Both the position numbers and the translations under genes were made by a program. DNA of 39,244 nucleotides, taken from an uncultured Shimia sp. Lineage in GTDB: Bacteria > Pseudomonadota > Alphaproteobacteria > Rhodobacterales > Rhodobacteraceae. Every line of letters starts with the position of its first letter. Positions within the stretch are counted from its first letter, which is position 1. Below the pieces are notes generated by a model. That model saw nothing but the letters and a program-made list of their open reading frames with translations, did not search any database and was not told where the DNA came from. The DNA lies in NCBI RefSeq assembly GCF_913054185.1, contig NZ_CAJXIV010000031.1, forward strand, positions 1 to 39,244. Direction: 5' to 3'. This document shows positions 32,387 to 39,244 of the stretch, one piece after another.

Positions 32387-33442
32387 TCAGAGGTCTTTGG
32401 AATGGGTGATGAAATCAGTCTCGGCGCGGGTCCAGACACCCTCGCTGAGATCGTCGAGCTTCATCAGTGTGTCGAGCAGCTGCGCGGCGTAGTCTTCCGA
32501 GCTTTCCACCGGCAGCATGGATGGCAGGTTGTCGATGGCCATGACGTCCAGCACGGGGCTGTCAGCCACGCGCAGGGCGGGCGCGTCCCATGTGGTGGCG
32601 CGGTCATAGACCGGCACCGGGTTGTAATCGCTGTCCGGGTCGCAAGCCACGTCGCCAATGGCGGTGAGTTTGCGGTCTGTGTTTAGGGCCTCATGCGGCA
32701 CAAACACCGGCGTGCCGGGACGCGCAAAGATGCAGTTTATGAACAGGTCATGCGCTAAGATTTCCGGGAAAGGCCCACCGGAGGCGGTTTCCGCCATGTC
32801 CCATTTGGTGACTTTGCAGCCCATGGCTTCGAGCAGGTCAGCGGCGCCGGTGCCCACGCGGCCAAGCGCGCCAATCACAATGGCAGTGGGACGATCTTTG
32901 GCAAGCGCGTCCAGTTCTGCACCGAGATCCGCCAGCAATGCGTCTTTGCCGGCATAAACGCCAACGGGGCCGCAGAGCTCACCGCGTTGTTGTGCGGCCC
33001 AAGATTTGAGCGTGACTGCAGAGCCTGCATAGCCCGCCCAATACCCAAAGGCGGCGACGCGGCGGCCATTTTCGGCAACGAGATATTCGAGATCATAGAG
33101 CGTGCCGCCGCCCGCTTTGAAGCGTTTCAGCAGGGCCACACCGGAATGTTGGCCTTTGAAGGCATGACCAAACATGATGTGGCGGTGTGGCAGTGGTGTA
33201 CCGTCTTCGGGCAGTTCTTTGAGGCCAAAGACGATGGCGTCACGAGGGGCGTCCGGCCAGCTGTTTTCCGGGGCGATGTCGCAGCCAGCGGCTTTGTAGC
33301 CGTCAATTGGAATGGCCCGCACGGAGCTTTCTTCCACGGTCACGCGGATGCCTTTGTCCAGCAGCGCCTTGGCGCCTTCAGGTGTCAGCCCCACCCGCTC
33401 CTCATTCTGCCGTTGCTCGGCTCGTACCCAAAGATGTGTCAT
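32387..33442 (-). CDS. Saccharopine dehydrogenase (L-lysine-forming), Lys1-like
   Basis: A 351-residue protein of the alanine dehydrogenase/transhydrogenase-like Lys1 family (lysine-ketoglutarate reductase half). N-terminal substrate domain: LWVRAEQRQNEERVGLTPEGAKALL; Rossmann motif IVIGALGRVGTGAADLLEA; active-site segments HIMFGHAFKGQH and VFVPHEAL. It joins lysine and 2-oxoglutarate into saccharopine or the reverse. The ATG at 33440-33442 follows AGGGGA. First gene of the pair; plants and animals fuse these two activities in one protein. Roseobacters are known to use the saccharopine route, so lysine breakdown is the likely direction. Confidence 0.9.
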   Translation of the reverse strand: MTHLWVRAEQRQNEERVGLTPEGAKALLDKGIRVTVEESSVRAIPIDGYKAAGCDIAPENSWPDAPRDAIVFGLKELPEDGTPLPHRHIMFGHAFKGQHSGVALLKRFKAGGGTLYDLEYLVAENGRRVAAFGYWAGYAGSAVTLKSWAAQQRGELCGPVGVYAGKDALLADLGAELDALAKDRPTAIVIGALGRVGTGAADLLEAMGCKVTKWDMAETASGGPFPEILAHDLFINCIFARPGTPVFVPHEALNTDRKLTAIGDVACDPDSDYNPVPVYDRATTWDAPALRVADSPVLDVMAIDNLPSMLPVESSEDYAAQLLDTLMKLDDLSEGVWTRAETDFITHSKDL

Positions 33443-33582
33443 CTCTGTTCCCCTCATATTCGATTTTCCATAGACCAGCCTGTTGAGCCGATGGCAAGAG
33501 GGCTGCTTTATTCGCAATTTCCGGGTGGCGGCTGCGTAGGGTGCGTGGCACAACAAGGACAAAGCAAAACAGGGAGCGCGCC
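33443..33582. promoter_or_regulatory. Divergent lysine operon/polA gap
   Basis: 140 bases with promoters expected for both sides. I see the two ribosome-binding sites and one weak GTTC-N7-ATTC at 33447-33461, but no convincing operator or -10/-35 pair. Confidence 0.4.
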
Positions 33583-36378
33583 ATGAGTTTTGGCAAGGGA
33601 TGTCATCTGCATCTGATCGATGGGTCGGCCTTTATTTTTCGGGCTTATCACGCGCTGCCGCCGCTGACGCGCAAGTCAGATGGGTTGCCCATTGGGGCTG
33701 TGGCTGGATTCAGCAATATGTTGCAGCGCTATATCGAGGACAATTCCGGACCAGATGCGCCAACCCATGTGGCGGTGATCTTTGACTATTCCGGCAAGTC
33801 GTTCCGCAACGAGATGTATGATCAGTATAAGGCGAACCGGCCGCCTGCGCCGGAGGATTTGGTGCCGCAATTCCCGCTAACGCGCACGGCCACCAAGGCA
33901 TTTAACATTGCCTGTAAAGAGGTTGAGGGCTTTGAGGCGGACGACATCATTGCCACCTTGGCCGTTCAGGCACGTGAAGCTGGCGGGCGCTGTACCATCA
34001 TCAGTTCGGACAAAGACCTGATGCAGCTGGTGGGCGGCGGCGTTGAGATGCTCGATGCGATGAAAAACAAGCGCATTGATCGGGATGGCGTTCATGAGAA
34101 ATTTGGCGTTGGGCCAGAGCGGGTTGTGGATGTGCAGGCGCTGGCAGGCGACAGCGTGGACAACGTGCCCGGCGCGCCAGGCATTGGCATCAAAACGGCG
34201 GCGTTGTTGATCAATGAATATGGCGATCTTGAAAGCCTGCTGGACCGCGCTGAAGAGATCAAACAACCCAAGCGCCGTCAGTCGCTGATTGAGAACCGCG
34301 CTCAAATTGAGCTGTCCAAACGGCTGGTGCAGCTGGATTGTGAGATGGATCTTGATTTTACAATTGATGATTTGGAGGTGCGCGATCCGGAGCCGGAGGT
34401 GCTGTTGGGTTTCCTCACGGAGATGGAATTCCGCACGCAGATCAAACGCGCCGCAGATAAGCTGGGTGTAGAAGCGCCAAGCATTCCGGAGCCGGTGGGC
34501 GGAGTAGATGAAGCGCCCGCCGCAGATGACGTGCCGTTTGATGCGTCCAAATATGAATGGGTCAAAGACCGCGCGGCGCTGGACCGTTGGATCGCGGCAA
34601 TTATGAAACGCGGCTATGTGGCGGTGGACACAGAGACCAACTCGCTCAATGAAATGGTGGCGGAACTGGCGGGGATTTGCCTGTCTGTGGAGCCGGGCGA
34701 GGCGTGTTATATCCCTGTGGGCCATAAGAAAGGCGCAAGTGACGATCTGTTTGGCGGGGATGAACTGCAAGAGGGGCAGATGCCGCTCAATGAGGTGCTG
34801 GATGCGTTAAAGCCGATGCTGGAAGACGCGTCGGTGCTGAAGATTTTCCAGAACGCCAAGTATGACTGCAAAGTGTTTGCCAACTACAACGTCACCGTGG
34901 CGCCGATTGATGACACGATGTTGCTGTCTTATGCGCTGCACGCTGGTGAGCACAATCATGGCATGGATGCGCTGTCTGAGCGCTATCTGAGCCATCAGCC
35001 GGTGCCGATCAAAACGCTGATTGGCAGCGGCAAAAGCATGATCACCTTTGACAAGGTGCCTATTGAGGACGCGTTGCCGTATGCGGCCGAAGATGCGGAT
35101 GTGACCCTGCGCCTGTGGAAGCTGTTTAAGCCCAAGCTGCACCGCCGTCAGGTGACCTCGGTTTATGAAACGCTGGAGCGGCCTTTGGTGCCGGTGCTGG
35201 CGCAGATGGAGCGGCACGGGGTTTTGGTGGATCGGGATGCGCTGTCTCGTATGTCCAATGCGTTTGCCCAGAAGATGGCGGCGCTTGAGGCGGAGATTCA
35301 CGAGCTGGCGGGGGGCACGTTTAATGTGGGATCACCCAAGCAGCTCGGCGAAATCCTGTTTGACCGGCTGGAGCTGCCCGGTGGCAAGAAAGGCAAAACC
35401 GGGGCTTATGCGACCGGTGTCGACGTGCTTGAGGATCTGGCAACCGAGCACGCCCTGCCGGGGCTGGTGCTGGATTGGCGACAGCTGAGCAAGCTGAAGT
35501 CGACCTACACCGATGCGTTGCAGACCCACATCAACAGCGACACAGGCCGCGTGCACACGTCTTATGTGCAGACCGGGGCCAACACCGGGCGTCTGGCATC
35601 CACCGATCCCAACTTGCAGAACATTCCTGTGCGCAGTGAGGAGGGCCGCCGCATTCGCGAAGCTTTTGTCGCGGAGAAAGGCAAGACGCTGATCAGCCTC
35701 GACTATTCGCAGGTGGAATTGCGTATCCTGGCACATGTTGCGGGAATTGATGCCCTCAAAGCGGCGTTCCGTGAGGGGCATGACATTCACGCCATGACCG
35801 CGTCAGAGGTGTTTGGCGTGCCGATGGAGGAGATGACCAGCGAGGTGCGCAGCCGTGCCAAGGCGATCAACTTTGGTGTGATCTATGGCATTTCCGGCTT
35901 TGGCTTGGCGCGCAATCTGCGCATTCCACGCGGTGAGGCACAGGACTTTATCAACCGCTATTTTGAGCGCTTCCCGGGCATTCGCACCTACATGGATGAC
36001 ACCAAGGCGTTTGCCAAAGAGCACGGTTATGTACAGACGTTGTTTGGTCGTAAAATCCACACGCCGGAGATCAACGCCAAAGGGCCGCGGGCGAGCTTTG
36101 CGTATCGTGCGGCGATTAACGCGCCGATCCAAGGCACAGCAGCAGATATCATCCGTCGCGCCATGATCCGGATGCCTGAGGCGATCAAAGACCTGCCCGC
36201 CAAGATGTTGTTGCAGGTGCACGATGAATTGATCTTTGAAGTCGAGGATTCAGCGGTGGAAGACACCATCGAAGTGGCACGTGATGTGATGCAGCGGGCC
36301 ACCGAGCCGGCGATCAAACTGGACGTGCCGTTGATTGTGGATGCGGGACGCGGAGCGAACTGGGCGGAGGCGCATTAA
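33583..36378 (+). CDS. polA: DNA polymerase I
   Basis: A 931-residue polymerase used in Okazaki-fragment maturation and repair. The 5'-3' exonuclease domain (1-300) begins LHLIDGSAFIFRAYHALPP and contains GFEADDIIATLA and ISSDKDLMQLV. The 3'-5' proofreading domain (about 330-520) keeps the D349/E351 pair in VAVDTETNSL and LSYALHAGEHNHGMDAL, so proofreading looks intact. In the polymerase domain, motif A is DYSQVELRI (D707), motif B is RSRAKAINFGVIYG, and motif C is VHDELIFE (D881). All three activities therefore look present. The ATG at 33583 follows AGGGAG; the earlier in-frame start lacks support. Confidence 0.96.
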   Translation: MSFGKGCHLHLIDGSAFIFRAYHALPPLTRKSDGLPIGAVAGFSNMLQRYIEDNSGPDAPTHVAVIFDYSGKSFRNEMYDQYKANRPPAPEDLVPQFPLTRTATKAFNIACKEVEGFEADDIIATLAVQAREAGGRCTIISSDKDLMQLVGGGVEMLDAMKNKRIDRDGVHEKFGVGPERVVDVQALAGDSVDNVPGAPGIGIKTAALLINEYGDLESLLDRAEEIKQPKRRQSLIENRAQIELSKRLVQLDCEMDLDFTIDDLEVRDPEPEVLLGFLTEMEFRTQIKRAADKLGVEAPSIPEPVGGVDEAPAADDVPFDASKYEWVKDRAALDRWIAAIMKRGYVAVDTETNSLNEMVAELAGICLSVEPGEACYIPVGHKKGASDDLFGGDELQEGQMPLNEVLDALKPMLEDASVLKIFQNAKYDCKVFANYNVTVAPIDDTMLLSYALHAGEHNHGMDALSERYLSHQPVPIKTLIGSGKSMITFDKVPIEDALPYAAEDADVTLRLWKLFKPKLHRRQVTSVYETLERPLVPVLAQMERHGVLVDRDALSRMSNAFAQKMAALEAEIHELAGGTFNVGSPKQLGEILFDRLELPGGKKGKTGAYATGVDVLEDLATEHALPGLVLDWRQLSKLKSTYTDALQTHINSDTGRVHTSYVQTGANTGRLASTDPNLQNIPVRSEEGRRIREAFVAEKGKTLISLDYSQVELRILAHVAGIDALKAAFREGHDIHAMTASEVFGVPMEEMTSEVRSRAKAINFGVIYGISGFGLARNLRIPRGEAQDFINRYFERFPGIRTYMDDTKAFAKEHGYVQTLFGRKIHTPEINAKGPRASFAYRAAINAPIQGTAADIIRRAMIRMPEAIKDLPAKMLLQVHDELIFEVEDSAVEDTIEVARDVMQRATEPAIKLDVPLIVDAGRGANWAEAH

Positions 36379-36386
36379 CGCGCCTC
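36367..36386. terminator. Hairpin across the polA stop
   Basis: GAGGCGC (36367-36373) pairs with GCGCCTC (36380-36386) around ATTAAC, extended by a GGCG/CGCC pairing. It includes the polA stop codon and has no T-run. It may separate the convergent polA and downstream gene. Confidence 0.35.
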
Positions 36387-36390
36387 GCCA

Positions 36391-37143
36391 TTAAGCGAGC
36401 CAGCCAAGCCCCTGCTCGGTGCGTTTGGACGGCTTGTATTCCGCGCTGACGGCTCCGGCGTAGCCGGTATCATCCAGCATCGCAAAGAAAGCCGGGTAGT
36501 CGAAGTGTTTCGACTTCACCGGCTCGTTGCGGTCAGGCAGGCCGCCGATTTGGATGTGGCGCACGCGGGCTTTGTGTTTGTCCCAGCAGGCCAGCACGTC
36601 GCCATGGATTTTATGGGCGTGATAGGTGTCAAACTGCAGCGCCAGATTAGGCGCGTTGACCTCGTCCAGAATCTCGGCGGCGAGATCAAAACTGTTCAGA
36701 AAATAGCCGGGCATATCAACGTCATTGATCGGCTCAATGGTCAGTTGCTGTTTGGGGGCAAATTCGCAGGCCCATTTCAAGTTTTGCACAAAAGTGGCGC
36801 GGGCGTCGTCGCCCGATGCGGCGCCAGCCATGATGTGCACAATGCGGGCGCGCAGCATGTCGGCATAACGCAGCGTGCGGCGGAAGTCGCGTTGGAAGCG
36901 GTCTTCCAGGCCTGGCACAGCGGCAAAGCCACGATCCCCGCCAGTGTAGTTGGGCGGCGGGCAGTTGATCAATTCCAGCGACAGGCCATTGCGCAGCAAG
37001 GCGCGCTGAGTTTCCGGTGCGGGTGTTTCGTAAGGAAAGAGAATTTCCACCGCTTCAAAGCCTGCTTGCGCCGCTGCTTCGTATCGGTCCAGTTCCGGAA
37101 ACTCGGCAAACAGCATGGATAGGTTCGCGGCAAATTTGGGCAT
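36391..37143 (-). CDS. Hydroxypyruvate isomerase-like TIM-barrel protein
   Basis: A 250-residue xylose-isomerase-like TIM barrel of the Hyi family, which interconverts hydroxypyruvate and tartronate semialdehyde or similar 3-oxo acids. Metal and catalytic residues are visible: E137 in LTIEPIND, D172 in LQFDTYHAHK, H196 in VRHIQIGG, and E235 in GAVSAEYKPS. No glyoxylate-pathway partner gene is nearby, so the in vivo substrate is uncertain. The ATG at 37141-37143 follows AGGAGAG. It probably shares a transcript with the DUF1285 gene upstream (gap 92 bp). Confidence 0.88.
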   Translation of the reverse strand: MPKFAANLSMLFAEFPELDRYEAAAQAGFEAVEILFPYETPAPETQRALLRNGLSLELINCPPPNYTGGDRGFAAVPGLEDRFQRDFRRTLRYADMLRARIVHIMAGAASGDDARATFVQNLKWACEFAPKQQLTIEPINDVDMPGYFLNSFDLAAEILDEVNAPNLALQFDTYHAHKIHGDVLACWDKHKARVRHIQIGGLPDRNEPVKSKHFDYPAFFAMLDDTGYAGAVSAEYKPSKRTEQGLGWLA

Positions 37144-37235
37144 CGGGCTCTCCTCTGATGAGGGTTATCCCAGCTTTGTTAGAACGACAAAAGTCTGAAA
37201 TTCCGCAAGTTTGAATGGTTCGGCGGAAGCTTGCT

Positions 37236-37838
37236 TTAGTCGAGCGCCTCGGATGGCAGGAATGGGAAAAACACGCCGGAAGACATAACGCCAAACATGC
37301 TTTGGCCGTTGATGTCCTGGTGGCTAGCCAACTCCACAAGCCGGTAAAACGCTTTGCGGGTGATGCGGGCTTCGAGGTTTGCGCGCACTGTCACATAAGG
37401 CGCAGGTTCGTCGGTGTCTGGGTCGATCACCACGCGAATGGGATTGTCCGGACCTGCGGCGGCAAAATCGCCGACATGGGTTTCGAAAGTCAAAACTTGC
37501 GTGTTGCCGTCACCGGACACCTCAAAATCCTCGGTAATAAACGGCGCGTCTTCGACGGTGATGCCGACTTTTTCCACCGGCGTGACCAGCATGTAATCGT
37601 CGCCGTCCTTGCGCAGGATGTTTGAAAACATCTTCACCATGGCGGGGCGGGTGATGGGGCTGCCTTCGTGAAACCACGTGCCGTCGCTGGCGATACGCAT
37701 GTCTAGATCGCCACAATGCGGCGGGTTCCACAGGTGCACAGGGGCCGGGCCGCGTGATTTCACGGCAGCTGTGGCGGAGGCGGCGATGGTGTCTGCGTCA
37801 ACTTTCACAGGAAATTGTTCCCTCATTGCTTTTGCCAT
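37236..37838 (-). CDS. DUF1285 protein
   Basis: A 200-residue soluble protein of the DUF1285 family, conserved in proteobacteria but without an assigned function. Typical blocks: VHLWNPPHCGDLDMRIASDGTWFHEGSPI at residues 33-61, MVKMFSNILRKDGDDYMLVTPVEKVGI in the middle, and GVMSSGVFFPF near the end. The start is taken as the ATG at 37836-37838, the first Met before the conserved region; the frame stays open to 38396 but that part is antisense to the MoxR gene. The ribosome-binding site is weak, so a Met four codons later is possible. Divergent from moxR with a 55-bp gap. Confidence 0.85.
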   Translation of the reverse strand: MAKAMREQFPVKVDADTIAASATAAVKSRGPAPVHLWNPPHCGDLDMRIASDGTWFHEGSPITRPAMVKMFSNILRKDGDDYMLVTPVEKVGITVEDAPFITEDFEVSGDGNTQVLTFETHVGDFAAAGPDNPIRVVIDPDTDEPAPYVTVRANLEARITRKAFYRLVELASHQDINGQSMFGVMSSGVFFPFLPSEALD

Positions 37839-37893
37839 TTCATCTGAGCGCGTTACTGTCAACGGAAGCAGGTAGCGTTTCGGGAGACACAGT

Positions 37894-38901
37894 ATGGCGG
37901 ATGCGGACAATCTTGTCGCAGAGATAGAAGAGCTGGGCGGCAAATTGGCGGAGGCCAAGGCGGCGATCACCAAACGCTTTATCGGGCAGGAACAGGTTGT
38001 AGATCTGACGCTGTCGGCCTTGCTGTGTGGGGGGCATGCGTTGTTGATTGGCCTACCTGGTTTGGGCAAAACACGGCTTGTGGACACGCTCTCCACCGTG
38101 ATGGGGCTCAATGGCAACCGGGTGCAGTTCACACCGGATTTGATGCCCGCGGATATTTTGGGCTCTGAAATCCTTGAGACTGGCGACAGCGGCGCGCGTG
38201 CGTTCCGATTCGTGCCGGGGCCAGTTTTTTGCCAATTGCTGATGGCGGATGAGATCAACCGCGCCAGCCCGCGGACGCAATCGGCGTTGTTGCAGGCGAT
38301 GCAGGAGAAACAGGTGACTGTGGCCGGGGCGGACCGTCCGCTGGATGCGCCGTTCCATGTATTGGCGACGCAGAACCCAATTGAGCAGGAAGGCACCTAT
38401 CCACTGCCGGAAGCGCAATTGGACCGGTTCTTGGTACAGATCGATGTGCCTTATCCAGATCGGGATACGGAGCGCGATATTCTCTTGGCCACCACGGGGG
38501 TTGCCGAAGAAGAGGCGCATGCGGTGTTCACTGCGGAGGAGTTGATTGCGGCGCAGACCTTGTTGCGGCGCATGCCGGTGGGCGAAAGCGTGATGGAGTT
38601 GATCTTGGATCTGGTGCGGGCCTGTCGCCCGGATGATGAGACCGCGACGGAGGCCGTGCGGGAGAATGTGGCCTGGGGGCCGGGGCCGCGTGCGGCGCAG
38701 GCATTGATGATGACGGTACGGGCGCAGGCGTTGTTACAAGGCCGTCTGGCACCCAATGCGCAAGATGTGATTGATATGGCGACGCCGGTTTTGAGCCATA
38801 GGATGGCGCTGACCTTTGCGGCGCGAGCGAGGGGCGAGTCCTTGGCGAGCCTCATTGCTGAAACCGTATCGCGATTTGACGATGTGGGAGCCGCCGCGTG
38901 A
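37894..38901 (+). CDS. MoxR-family AAA+ ATPase
   Basis: A 335-residue AAA+ protein of the MoxR branch, thought to act as a chaperone assembling enzymes or surface complexes. Walker A is GLPGLGKT (53-60), Walker B is LLMADE (115-120), followed by INRASPRTQSALLQAMQE and the sensor-1 segment HVLATQNPIEQEGTYPLPEAQLDRF. GGGAGA precedes the ATG. It overlaps the next gene by 4 bp (GTGA), the common moxR-DUF58 arrangement that usually continues with transmembrane and VWA-domain genes. Confidence 0.94.
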   Translation: MADADNLVAEIEELGGKLAEAKAAITKRFIGQEQVVDLTLSALLCGGHALLIGLPGLGKTRLVDTLSTVMGLNGNRVQFTPDLMPADILGSEILETGDSGARAFRFVPGPVFCQLLMADEINRASPRTQSALLQAMQEKQVTVAGADRPLDAPFHVLATQNPIEQEGTYPLPEAQLDRFLVQIDVPYPDRDTERDILLATTGVAEEEAHAVFTAEELIAAQTLLRRMPVGESVMELILDLVRACRPDDETATEAVRENVAWGPGPRAAQALMMTVRAQALLQGRLAPNAQDVIDMATPVLSHRMALTFAARARGESLASLIAETVSRFDDVGAAA

Positions 38902-39244
38902 GTGCAGCTCCGTATCTGCGCAGTCAGGCTGAGGCGGAGGCGTCCAGCCTACCGCCACTTTTGGCGCATGCGGAGCATTTGGCGGGCACGGTTTTGCTGG
39001 GGGAGCACGGACGGCGGCGTGCGGGCATGGGCGATGACTTTTGGCAGTACCGGCCGGTGCAACCCGGCGACAGCTTGCGGCACATTGATTGGCGGCGGTC
39101 GGCCAAATCCGATGCGCAATTTGTGCGGCAACGGGAATGGCAGGTGGCGCAGTCGGTGATGATGTGGGTCGATACGGCGCCGTCGATGTTGTTTGCCAGC
39201 GACAAAAATACGCCACAGAAAGCGGATCGCGCGCGGCTGTTGGC
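38898..39244 (+). CDS. DUF58 protein (partial)
   Basis: Reading from a GTG at 38898 that overlaps the moxR stop, 115 residues are visible before the window ends. The DUF58 core is clear: GMGDDFWQYRPVQPGDSLRHIDWRRSAKSD, then FVRQREWQVAQSVMMWVDTAPSM, the start of a VWA-like strand with an Asp-x-x-x-Ser pattern. DUF58 proteins pair with MoxR ATPases; their exact role is unknown. The C-terminal part lies outside the window. Confidence 0.9.
   Translation, partial: MSAAPYLRSQAEAEASSLPPLLAHAEHLAGTVLLGEHGRRRAGMGDDFWQYRPVQPGDSLRHIDWRRSAKSDAQFVRQREWQVAQSVMMWVDTAPSMLFASDKNTPQKADRARLL

Noticed and set aside
1..39244. Mobile elements, phage genes, CRISPR arrays, tRNA or rRNA genes
   Set aside because: No transposase or integrase motifs, no regularly spaced repeats and no tRNA- or rRNA-like segments were found when reading both strands.

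Overview
The window looks like chromosomal DNA of a marine alphaproteobacterium of the Roseobacter group (Rhodobacteraceae). This rests on protein content rather than on any RNA marker: a taurine-pyruvate aminotransferase/TauABC/TauR island, a two-domain ALDH16-type aldehyde dehydrogenase, a Hint-domain protein, a saccharopine-type lysine pathway, GC-rich codon use throughout, and TauR boxes like those described in Rhodobacter. I see no rRNA, tRNA, CRISPR array, insertion sequence, phage gene or attachment site. Coding density is high and most gaps hold recognisable terminators or operators. Layout. 1-6772: taurine island. Minus strand: tpa, a GNAT acetyltransferase and tauR, which runs off the left edge. 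Plus strand: a short leader peptide, tauA, tauB and tauC. TauABC imports taurine and Tpa transaminates it to sulfoacetaldehyde; the next enzyme (xsc) is not in the window. 6773-12897: a DEAD-box RNA helicase behind a long leader, an NAD(P)-dependent aldehyde dehydrogenase, a 1-Cys peroxiredoxin, and a small exported protein translationally coupled to a methyl-accepting chemotaxis protein. 12925-16578 (minus): operon deoC - unknown 97-aa protein - ALDH16, probably deoxyribose-phosphate breakdown with oxidation of the acetaldehyde released. 16579-20678: divergent promoter region with a RutR-like operator and a strong promoter carrying a Fur-family box, then a four-gene Mn/Zn/Fe ABC importer. 20675-24189: SulP anion transporter and a class III aminotransferase (minus). 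24190-27872: mutL, rmuC and a DUF3775 protein. 28167-30487: a stand-alone Hint protein, then a TetR regulator divergent from a flavodoxin-fold NAD(P)H oxidoreductase with three phased operators between them. 30494-33442 (minus): saccharopine-forming and saccharopine-cleaving dehydrogenases followed by a LysE-type exporter. 33583-36378: polA. 36391-37838 (minus): hydroxypyruvate-isomerase-like protein and DUF1285 protein. 37894-39244: MoxR ATPase and the start of a DUF58 protein. The most interesting signals are regulatory or small: a 26-codon leader peptide with a perfect Shine-Dalgarno ending 2 nt before tauA; TauR direct repeats inside the apparently leaderless tauR promoter; an identical 15-mer palindrome upstream of an aldehyde dehydrogenase and of an aminotransferase 14 kb away; a RutR-type site before deoC; an unusual domain inserted in TauC; an unknown small protein coupled to a chemoreceptor; and an unknown small protein coupled to deoC and ALDH16.
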